Source: Struthio camelus (Eukaryota > Chordata > Aves > Struthioniformes > Struthionidae). Taken from it: a DNA stretch of 64,000 bases. A program made the position numbers and the translations under genes. The stretch spans positions 5,144,001 to 5,208,000 of the forward strand of contig NC_090967.1 in assembly GCF_040807025.1 (NCBI RefSeq), in the 5' to 3' direction. This document shows positions 1 to 11,000 of the stretch, one piece after another; the stretch's first letter is position 1; the number at the start of each line of letters is the position of its first letter. A model generated the notes under the pieces. It saw only the letters and a program-made list of their open reading frames with translations. It was not told the origin of the DNA and did not search any database.

Positions 1-3000
1 GAATCTAGTGTCTGTGAGACCTCTCTCTTCCTATCAAACTGGGTTGAATCAGGCCAGCTGGTTCAGAACTTTTTGGAGCGGGAGGAAATGACACACACGG
101 GAGGAACAACACAGGGAGGCTCATTTCCTTATAAACTTTGGCTCAAAAATGAGCCAGCTTTGGTATCTATCGCTATGGCAGATGAGGTAGTCACCATAAC
201 AGTGACCAGCCAAGTCTCCGTCCTTTGGACCGATAAAGTCTATCAAGATGCAGGACTGTCTATTGTGCACTTACCACTTAATTTGCCGTACAGAGCCTTC
301 GACCTGGAAATCAGGGTCCTGCTGCGCAGGAACTGCTCAGAAGCACAGTCAGCCCCTACCCTGAGTCACTTACAGCTGGATGGATGAAGAGTGAGAGAAA
401 GGGAAGGATAAATTATCTCAGATTTACCAGTAGGAAAATAAGGCTAAGACCAGCAACTTACTGAGGAATCCTGTGAGAGGGCTGGAAGAAGGCTCAGATC
501 TCCAGAGTCCCCATCTAGCGCCCTAAGCGAAGCCCACCTGGGCTCTGTCTCGCTTCGTCACTCAGGCAGAATTCACCCTTTCATAGGCATTTCGCTCTGC
601 ATCACGGCCCTCGGGAGCTGAGTCAGTCTTATCCATGCTTTCCCTTTGGCAGCTCAGCTCACACGGCGCACTGATGAGGAAACGTTATTTGTAGTTTTGT
701 TTGGGTTAATTATTCATGGGCACTGTGCTGAAAACACTCAGAACTGCTTCTGAACAGTCCTTGAGCTGGCGTGCAGGGAGGAACTTACCAAACGCTGATG
801 GCCAGGCTGCATTTCCACAGCCAAGCTCTCTTCCATCTGCTTCCCTTCAGCCCTTGTCCCACTCCCCGTCTCTCATTGCTTTGGCTGTGCTCTTTGGCAT
901 TATCTGAACAAGAAAGAGGCAAATACTTAGAGTACTGTAGACGTGCAATCAAAAATGGCATTTCACCAAGGAGGCACTGACCCAGTGGGGAGAATGCAGA
1001 CTTAGTCCTCTGACTGTTTTTCTTTAGTCACACTACACAGCTGAGCATAACCCACTTTTAGGGTTTTAGACCTGCTTCTCCTTACAGAAAAAGATGCCTT
1101 CGTCCCCCTCCAGCCAATCTGCAACTCTCTGGGAGCCTTTCCCATAGACGTGGGAAGTCATTTTTCATCTCAGAACAGGCAGCCTGTAGCTTTAGGGGCG
1201 CTTTGAGGATATTTGCAGTGAGCCAAGAGATGGAGCTTGAAGAGCCCTAGACATGCTCACCCCCATGCATTAGCACAAATGTTTTTCAGCCTATGGTTTC
1301 ATAAACGTTTTCTCACAGAGGCACAGACCCCACACAGAATGCTTAAGCTTAGTAAAAGTAGAATTATTTTCTTAGTTACTCTTCTGAAGACCCTTACAAG
1401 TTGTCTAGAGCTACCACCTGGGGTCTCCAGAACAGAGGCTGAAGCTGAAGCTCTTGGAAGTTTCTAGGGGTATGTCTTCAGGCCTAGTGTTTGCTTAGAG
1501 AGCTCATTATCATGACTTGGACTGTAACCAAGATAGTCCTGTAGGCAGTGGCTCTGCCAGGCAGCCACCCCACCCAGCCAAGCCAGTAAGTGCAGGGCAG
1601 AGTCTCTTGACTCCTGTGAGTTGCTCTTTGCAATTATGCAGACAAGAAACTGAGCTTAGGCTGCAAGACATTTGATCAGGATTTAGAGCAGTTCAGTTTA
1701 TGGGCTAGCATTTTTTGTTGGGTCCTAGTGAAGGACACTACAAGTCTACCTTAGTTGATATCACTTGCTGGCTTGCTTTTCTGCAAAACCCAGGCTGGGT
1801 TCATATTCCAGGACTTCTTTACTTCCCACTTGAGATTTCAGGGGATTGTAATAGCCAAGGATTTGCCGTGAGCCCACCCTGCAGCGCATCTGCCCTATAA
1901 AACACCAGGACGCAGGAGAGAACATTTATCCCAACTGGCAAAACCTTCAGCTAATATAAATCAGTATAGCTACAGAGAAGTCGAGGAAGCTGTGCCAGAT
2001 TACACCAGAAGAGAACCTGGTTTAGAATATACTTTCAATTCAGTAATTCTTTGCTGAGAGCCAAGACAGACCCCCATAGGATACATATTTGCTCAGTTTC
2101 ATCCACTGGAATCCCATGCAACTGCATGGGGAGGAATTCAGACCCTGTGGGCTATGTTCTCTGCTGATGCAATGCTTTGCTTTTGTTAAATGAGCTTCTT
2201 GGGCTGGCCAGTAAGTAACTGAGCTAAATACAGGTGAAATTTTCTGGTCAGTACTATGCAGGAGGTCAGCAGAGGTAACTACAATAGTTCTTTTGGAACT
2301 GAAAAATGACTTACCTGATTTACAAAGAGGAGTTTACACCAGCAGAGAGCTTGGCCCCCAAGTAATACACATAAATATTACCTTCAGCCACAGAGATGGA
2401 GAAGTCAGTTCCCCACCTGGCTGTTGCCTAAGTAACGCATCTCCAGGAGGATATTTTTTAAGCCAGTGTTATTTATCCAGTAGATGAAAGCAGGCCTGTT
2501 AAGGCCATACCAGGTCAACATATGTCTAAGCATGTGCTGAAGAACTTAATTAGTTCTCCCTGAGAAGAGAGACTCCCAGAGCTATTTAAAGGATCGTTAT
2601 CCTACTGTGAGATGCCTTGGAGCCTGCTGCTAGGCCTAAGCTTAACAGGGCAGTTCTGTAGGAGTTGGATGGGAGTAGAAATGCTCCACTCCATGCTGAG
2701 GGGTAATTGCTGAGCAACCCCGGGAGCAGAAAGGTCAGTGCAAGGATCAGGTATCATAAAATCACATTGAAACACAATTTTAAGGACTTAATTCATGTCT
2801 AGGTAATAATGCTGACTTTCTATGCAGAGTTGAACTGTGTAGACCCCATTAGTCTTCTCGTCTCTCTTTTTAGAGACCCGGCATCATCTGCAGTCGCTGG
2901 TCATTGCTTCTCTGGCATCGCCAGTTCAAGTGAGAAGGGATGGTTGGGTAGTGAAGTAATATAAGGCTGGAGTGAGCCGCTGCCAGGTGGCTATGTAAAA

Positions 3001-6000
3001 TTGATTGATCCTTATGTCACCACGGGAGTCAAACATAGGTGGCAGTTTCTTAACCTCAGCTATACTGGACCTTATGCAAGCAGCTCAGTCATGGTTTTCA
3101 TGCCAGGCTATAATTTATGAGGCCAAAAATCAGAGACTGTAAACTGAATGGCAATAAGGGAATTAGCTGGGTTCCCCAAAGATGGATGCTTTTGTTATTC
3201 TGCCAGAAGGTAGCTCCTTGAGGGGACAGGCCTTTGGAAAACTAGGCTGAGCAGCCTCTGAATGATAAGACAGGTTCCCAAGCTAATCAAAACTTGTGTA
3301 AGCACCGGTACTCAGCAGGGACACTGGGGCTGGATTGTAGGGAAGGGAGAATCCTGAACATGCTTATCTTGACCTAGGAGTGGCTTATAAACCACGTGGC
3401 CCCACGATCTGCTCTTCAAGCTGCCAGGAGTTATTCCTTGATGAGTTGTTATGGCAACTAGGCTCATGCCCCAAGATAGATGTTTGCATGTGGCTCCGGG
3501 CCAGAAAATCAACACCAAGAGGTTCCAGATAATAGACAGCTGGCACAGGATGACCAATGATTTCATATTAAAGACTTACCCTCCAAACCTGCATGGTCAT
3601 ATCCAAACAGTCTGTAAGGAACAGTCTGTGGCCCATGCTAGCTCCTGAAATGTGTCTGGACTAAGCCAAAAATGTGATACACCGCTCCAGCAATTTAGCA
3701 GGCAGCAGTCCTGGCACAGGTTAACTTATTAGTATAGACCCTATCTGACTGACTGCCAGAGGTGACTGCAGCAAGAACAGAGCCTGAAACCAAGGGTGAG
3801 GACTCTGTCAATGTGCTTGTTGCTTATACCACATCCAGAGCCAGCAGGAGCATTACATCCTTAGGAACAGTCTGTGACAGGCGCATAGCATGTCCAGGAA
3901 TCACCTTGGATCACCCGTTTCTATCGCCTATTTGAAATAGCTCATGAGGTCAAGAAGAGAAAAGCTCCCATGGGTTCAGTGGTGGATTCACCAGTTCAAG
4001 ATGGTATCTCTCCACCTAGCATCCAACATCAAATGTAGCAAGCAAATTTATCATCAAGGGGCAGCTAATGCCATGCAGCCGCTGTCCAGTCCGGCTGCTG
4101 CCTGTGCCATGGAAGGCCTCTCTGATGGCGTTCCACAGCCTGCAGCCAGTGCAGAGCACCCAGGCAGCTTACTGTGGCACAGGGAATGTGAGAAGAGTCA
4201 TGCCAGGTTCAGCAACTCCCACATCACCACCAGACCAGCCGAGCAGCTCCCTGGCTCTGGGGCCCTGCACCGCCTCCAGAGCCAGCTCAACTGGTTCTGC
4301 CATGGCGTGGTCCATGGTGCCAAGACTGATCACACCTGGGGCATTTGGGACAGCCTTCTGCATGCCCTTGTGGATGCTGCTGCACCTACCCTGGGTGGCT
4401 GCTCTTCTCATGTCAAGACTCCTTGGTGGTCTCCTTGCATTGAGCATTGATGGCTCAAATAGCACAGGCTGGCCCAAGGCCACTGAGCTGGGGGTTTTCT
4501 TTCTCTGTCCGTTTGCATGTCAAGTTTTGTTTTCCTTTTTGGCCCACTTGCAAACTGTGTTATTGTAATTTGTAGTTCTCTAGGACAGAAAATGTCTTTC
4601 AGCATGTTCTTTGCTCAGCTTCTGCTGCAACAGGATTGCAATCTCAGTCAGTGCAGTAGTAATGTGATTAACAAGCCTCTGCACAAGGGGGAATTGCATC
4701 CTCAGTGGATGTGATTTTCCCAGCTCTGGCCTGCCTGTGTGTTTTCCCAGGGTGAGGGGTCATGTTGACTGAACTCCAAAATGGCTTGCTTGAACTTTTG
4801 AACACTAAGGTCCAAATAAATTTTCAACATTAGCTGGCATGCTGATCCCTTTCCTGCCAAGCTGCAGCTTTAAGTGAATTTTTATGGCTAAGTTATAAAC
4901 CCCAGAAAACAGGAGTAAGAAGTGGAAATGCTGACTTGGCCTTTGCTAAATGCCAATTATCTACAAAGGCATTAAGGGTGGGGGGGGATGAAAAATAGGG
5001 TCATTTTCATGTTTTTTCTGGTTCAGAGTAAACTGTCCCATGAGCCCCTTGTAGGAACACACAGCATACAGAGTGGCCATTAATATTTATAGGCATGACA
5101 CTGAGCTGCAGACCTTGGCAATCAGAGCAACTCCACTTTTGGAATTAATATAGCTGTGCTTGGCTGGCCTCTCAGTACAAAGTGGCAAGTAAGGGACACC
5201 AAGATTTTCAGGGAGAACTTAAAAAGCAGATGTTGACCTTTGACGGGGAGGGTCCATACTGCACTGAGTCTGCAAAGTATCAAACCCAACTCTTAAATCC
5301 TTGGGGCTGCTGGCCAAACCCAGCACCATGTTTTCTATTCCTTTGTGCTTCTGTGGCTCCTAGCCAGGCCCAATGCTGCATAGAGGCTGCCCACTGTTGA
5401 CCACGTGCCCAGCTGATACAGGCCAGTATATCTCCATGGACACTATGAAAGCAACACAGATTTATAATTCCTGCAGATGTGGCTCAGTAGTCTTAAGCCT
5501 CAAAATGGTGCTGTAATCTCAACTGCAATGCAACACTGCCTTCTCCCACCCCATATTTTCTAACTCCCAGTTTAAGTGATACAGAGAGCTCTCACAGTGG
5601 ATGCTAAAACTAGCCCTCTGTATGCCAGGGATCTGGCAGAGTGCTGAGTCACAGAGGTCGCGCTCAGCCCAGGACTATGTACCGAGCAGGATGACAAGCC
5701 AAGCCACACGCACCAACGTGTCTCAGCAATGTCTAGGGGGTCATCCTACGCTGATAGCTCAGTCACCCCAGCATGCCTTTAGAGAAATGTATCCCCAGTG
5801 CCTGAGCATTTACCGCTGATACCACACTGAAAATGGTTTGGGGGTGGCTGAGGTTGTCATAACCCAATAATCCTTCATGTCCAAGAACTCAAGGATACCA
5901 GTGACTTCAGGGAGAGGCTATCCATCCCCCAAAACTCACCAGCTCTGGGAAAAGAAGTAAGAGAATGGACAAAGATGCTTGTTTAGGAGCTGGAGAGTTT

Positions 6001-7559
6001 TTGATGAAATTCAAGCAGAAGAACATTACAAATCTGCTTCCTTTTTCACATACTCACAAAAATTGAGCCAGAACTTTGAGCGACAGGCTCTACATTTTCA
6101 AAAACGGCTAGCTACTTCAAGCGAGCGCCCTGAACTCAGCACACCGGGGACAGGAGCTCCTGGTGATTTTTGCATTGCTGCAGTTACGCCCTGCTTTTGC
6201 AGCATGTGGGAAGGTGCATAGCATGTTATGGAAATTAGGCATCTGTCAAAAGAGTGTCAATATGTGCACTCCATCATCTGAGCTGCTCTGAATCGTCTAC
6301 TCGTGAAAATCCAGGCTGTACAGTTTAGGAGAATAAACACTGCAAACAACAACAAATAGAAATGTTCCTGCCATTAAAAAACAAGGTGAAAAGGAGGAGC
6401 TGAGCTAGTGAGCCAAGTTAATCAGAGAGCTGAGATGAGAGGCTGAAGAAAGGGGCTGTGAGTGACTCGGGGTTTGCAGTTAGCTGAGTGATGTGAAATC
6501 TCTTGTGTCTGGCTGAGCTCTGAAAGGAAATGCTTTATTAAATCTTCTTTGTGTGAGATTTCAAGCTGCCTCTGGACTGGAAAATAGAACCATTCCAGTA
6601 TGCGGCATCTGATCAGGAACTGAAGTCTTTAGGGCAGGCTGTTCTGCAGAGCAAACCGATCAGCATGCGCACATACCTCAGAGGGCTTGGGACTCAAAAA
6701 GCTGAATTAGACACAGTGCGCCCATGCTCTGCTGTGCACCTTCTCTGCACCATATCCCCTAAACACTTCACAGAATTAAGCATGCCAGCAGCAACAAGCC
6801 AGGCTTTAGTAAAGACAGTGCAACTGGGCAAAAATTGGCCCTACTGAAGCTGAACTGTCCTGTGGGTCAGAGGATTTCAGCTTCATTATCTCAGCTTTCA
6901 TTCCCACTAGGACATCAGAGTTGTCCTGATTGAAAAGATGCCCTGAGTCTCCTTTACACAGCCCATCTGGGCAGCCTCTAGTCTTAGTGTTCTTCCTGCC
7001 GAGATCTGGCCACATTTTGGGGGTTGCAACCTCTTACCGCCTCTGTCCAGCGCCCATTTAGCTGTGCTGTTAGCTGGCAGCTCGCATGCTCTTGCCTGCC
7101 AAAGCAGGACTGCACCCCCACAAAAACCTTCCAGAAGGTAACTACTAAAAGGAAAGGGAGAGAGCAGGGCATGGCAAGAGGGGCACAGGACAAGGGAGAG
7201 GCTCCCAGAGTGCTCTCCGAGTCAGACAACTTCCCCTGCCCTTTGCACTTCTGTGCACACAGGGCAAGCCCCTCTTGTCTCTCCCTCTGCATTTGGCCAT
7301 GTTATCAGGAAAGTGAGACCTGATTAGAAACAGGACAGGCTACATCAACCAGATTTCCTCCTCCTGTTTCTCCCCTTTTTCACCCTGTTGCATGTCCGGA
7401 GCCAAAGCGACTTAAACCCCAGTCTGCCTACTGGAAATTGCAGGGTTTGAGCTCTTGATCTGCCTTCTGCAAACCCCAGCAAGAAAGTGTCTGAAAAGTC
7501 TGAGCCGTGCAGAGCATTCTGCTTCCCGTGCACCACCCCACTGCAAACAAGCTTCTCAC
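1..7559. other. Intergenic sequence downstream of TINCR
   Basis: I find no coding gene here. The open frames are short, overlap one another on both strands and resemble no family I know. The GC-richer part near 3944-4568 stays open in several frames at once and is discussed as a finding. A minus-strand AATAAA (TTTATT on the plus strand, 6534-6539) lies about 1 kb beyond the TINCR stop and could serve as its polyadenylation signal, but that is a guess. TINCR 3' exons may lie here, and I cannot place them from sequence alone. Confidence 0.5.
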
Positions 7560-7823
7560 CTACCTTTTATTGCTGACAAGAAGCAGGACAGAGCCGTTCT
7601 GAATATTGGCCTCTTTGAGAGTCTCGTGCTCCTCAAGCTGCCTGGAGTTGTAATAAAATGTCTTCTTCCAGGAAGTGATGCCCTCCCGCACTAAGTGAGC
7701 CCGTAGGTCCATCACTGTGTCCCTGGGCTTGACAGTCAAGGGCATCATCAGGTCCTCGTCGGCCAGGTGCACCTTGATGTGGTACCTCTTCCAGCGAGAC
7801 AGGCTCCTTCGCAGTGTGTCCAT
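7560..7823 (-). CDS. TINCR: TINCR ubiquitin-like protein, 87 aa
   Basis: The frame encodes 87 residues starting MDTLRRSLSRWKRYHIKVHL and ending in a short tail, VSNKR. From memory it closely matches the small ubiquitin-like protein made from human TINCR, a transcript first described as non-coding and linked to keratinocyte differentiation. The order of beta strands and the LxxLRxxL helix (residues about 36-44) fits a ubiquitin fold. There is no C-terminal Gly-Gly, so conjugation like ubiquitin is not expected. I chose the ATG at 7823 because it has A at -3 and G at +4 and begins the conserved part; the frame is open further upstream to 8054, but that extension looks unconserved. The stop TAG (7562-7560) is embedded in two overlapping splice donors. 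An AATAAA also lies inside the coding sequence (7572-7567). The rest of the transcript is not resolved. Confidence 0.85.
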   Translation of the reverse strand: MDTLRRSLSRWKRYHIKVHLADEDLMMPLTVKPRDTVMDLRAHLVREGITSWKKTFYYNSRQLEEHETLKEANIQNGSVLLLVSNKR

Positions 7824-7899
7824 CCTCTCCAGTGCAGCAGGACCAGCGTGGCAGAGAGGAACATCCAGCTGGGAGGTCCGTGAAGCAGGGATGTGGCTC

Positions 7900-8045
7900 T
7901 GCAGAGGCTGTCTGCCGTGAACAACTTTAAATGTCCTGCCAAACCTGTTCCTCCCAGTTGCAGTGCTGCATGCTTCACATTCCAGGGAAGAGCTCACCTG
8001 GCTCCAAGAGCCTGCTGGCTGGGAACAAGATCTCCATGACTCATT
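7900..8045 (-). promoter_or_regulatory. Possible TINCR promoter with AP-1 site
   Basis: Upstream of the TINCR start on the minus strand there is a TTTAAA (plus-strand 7925-7930) about 100 bases from the ATG. A perfect AP-1 site TGACTCA (8037-8043) lies about 110 bases further out, and a second one is at 8491-8497. AP-1 sites are common in epidermal gene promoters. No transcription start can be proven from sequence, and a more distant 5' exon is also possible. Confidence 0.3.
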
Positions 8046-8059
8046 TCCACACACCCCTA

Positions 8060-11000
8060 AATCCCATAATAATTACAATGTCTTTACAAAGTGCTCTTTG
8101 CCATTCCAATGGCTCTCAGAGGACTTTAAAGATGGATCTCCACAGCCATTAGGAACCTGGGTGCGTTTGAGAAATGAATGGGTTTAGTAACCTCATGTCT
8201 CCTGCAGTTCTGCTGTACAACGAAGGAGACACTGGAGAACCTCACAGCTATTTAACATGGCCATTTTAATGAAGGAAAGAAGAATAGTCTGCACAGGGAA
8301 AACTTCCTCTTGTGGGAGGGAAAGAGCACCCTGAAGGAGCTGCAGAGCCCGGCTGACATGAATCCCCCTCATTAGTGCAGCACAGTTTCCCCTTAAGAGG
8401 TCTATGCAATTATTGTAGGTAAACAGGCTGGGACCCTCCAGAAGGGGTAGGACCCGTTCATTTCTCCTCATCCTATCTGATATCTAAGACTGACTCACAC
8501 ATGCTCCTTGCTGGTTCATCATCTTGACTTCCTTTTCTTTACAGATCTATGCCTAATTGATGGGCTGGTCGTATCCTGCTCTAACACGTGAGCGGACACA
8601 GCATCATGGGACTGCAGGCGCACCACGCAAACAGACAACAACAGAGGCCTCAGAATACCACGGGGAACAAGCGATACTTCAGTAAATATGATGACACCTC
8701 CGAAAGGAAGGAAGCAATGCCAGCCATGGGAGCCAGCTGTAATTGAATGATCCTGCAGGGCAGACTCTGGCAGTCACAGAAGATGATACTTCAGAGCAAA
8801 CATCATCAAGATAAGGAAGTCATTTTTTTCTTTTTCTCAAAAAGATCAAGCCACCCTCTTATCTTGTAGGTAATTTCCTGCGGCCCGTATTACAGGAATT
8901 AATTCCCTTGTCCATTCTTCTCAATACAGACCTGTATTTTCAGACCAAAGTAGTGCAAGATAGTTGCCTTCAGAGTCTGCTCTCCACTAAACAGGGGCTG
9001 CTCCTGCCTATTAGATAAGAAAACAAATTGCCAGATTTTCAGATATGGCGGCATTCAGCTCCTATTGAGAACAAGAGATGTGTCTGCTCTCCCATTGAGA
9101 AACAGGGAGGTTTCCACCCTCTCTTCACGCCTCCCTTCTTTTTTCCCTCCCCAACACATTACGTCTCTGCCAAGAACAGCAGCAAATATCTTCATCTTCA
9201 ACTACGCTGCAGGCAATGGAGATTTCCTCGTGCACTTGAGAAGAACCAAGGCTTCTGGAAAGTTTTTCTTTCCAGATTTGGCCACTGTAAAGGTATGATC
9301 ATTTTAGCGGGCGCTGGGATTCTTGGGTCCTCATTCTGCCAGATTCTGAGTTGCTGCAAAAGCTTGACATGAATCATATCATGCCTTTATGTTTGCGTTT
9401 GCTCATCTCATGGCTGCTGCATGGTGTAACACAGGCCCATTAAGCACTTTGTGAGAAATAGTGACAGCTTTTAGCGCGGTAGTGGTCTCTTCCATGGAAG
9501 CATTTACAAATACCAACCTTAATCCACAGATATGTCAGTACTCTTGAAGTCAGGATAACATCACCCCTATTAGACAGAAGAAGATACTGAGGAACAGAGA
9601 GGTTCAGAGCTGTTATATCAAAAAATGTTAAAGGTTAGGCTCTTGTCCACATATTTAGGCATCTCAGTGAGGAGTCTCACTTTCAGAGACCTATAGGAGC
9701 ATACATGTTCCTGATCTAAACTGCCAAAGGAAGGAAACAAGGGCCTTAGTGTCCCAGTATATGGGGCCTGGGAGCATCCCTCTCCATTGAGGTGACATTC
9801 ACTTGAGGAGCCAAAAATCATCTCTGGTGTAAAGCCAGAAACTCAGGGGTAAAGCAACGGTCTGGTCCAATTCCCACTGCCATCCAAGGACAGACTCTCA
9901 TTGACGGCAGCCAGAACTGGATCAGGCCCCAGACACACTGAGGTGTGATGGCTCCGGCCAGCAGAATTTGCCCAGTGAGTGCCAAGGGAAGCATAAGGCA
10001 TTCTGATTTCAGCTGAGCCCGTCTGGTGTCAGCGAGTCCATCAGATCCATCCTTCTAGCATACGTGACAGCCTGACAGCTGCCAAATACCTCCCTCAGAC
10101 ACCTTTCAGACAGCTCCTGTTTATTTTTAGGGCTGCTCTTTCCAGTCAAGGCTCAGATGCATATCGTAAAATAGAAAGTGGGGGGATGGTGGCAGGAGGA
10201 AAACACACAGCTATGATTTTTATTATTTTTATTTTTTTGCCTGTGACACGGTTGCGAATTTTCTCAAGTACCTCCATCCCCTATCAGCCCGTGCTGGGAT
10301 CCTTCATTTTACAGAAGGAGATGATATTCTAGCCTATGAAAGCCATGAGAAGGAGAAGCATTGCAGTGAAGTCAGCTAATGAAATATTGAAGTACTGAAG
10401 CCCTCACTAGAACACATGAATGTCTAATGCCAGTTCCAATTAATTTTGAATTTTTCATTAAACCATTATTAAAAGCAAGAGGACAGCAGAAATAAGGGAA
10501 ATTGACTTGGGCAGTATATTAAGTACCTTAGTTTTGCCGGAGGATGTTTTATTATCTGTCCAAAGCAATTATTTCACAAGCTCCTGATGATTTGTGGGCT
10601 AAACAGAGGTACAGGATAGAGTTTGAGATGGTCTTCCTCAAAGTTATTTTAATCCCCTTCTCTTACGCTGCCTCGCAGGCTACTTGAGCGATGTCTCTGG
10701 CATGTCATATCTAACTGGAGGACCAGACATGGAGTTCTGAGACTCTGCGATAATGCATCACTCCAGCATTATTCACAAGTCAAAGAAAAACTTACTCACT
10801 TAAGCTTCTCCCCTACACTGGGGGCAAACAGAAGACATGTAAACATTTAGAAAAACATTCATTAGGAAAGCCAGAAAAGCAATTTAAAACCCAGGTGGGC
10901 TATGATTTTTTCTTTTTTTTTTTAAGGAACAAAGCAACAGCATTTATAAAATGTTGCCTCCTCCTCCTCTGCTCTCAAAGCTTCCCTTATCCCATTGACT

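Noticed and set aside
7824-8054. N-terminal extension of the TINCR frame by 77 codons
   Set aside because: The upstream part looks like 5' UTR or promoter, and the internal ATG at 7823 has a strong context and starts the conserved core.
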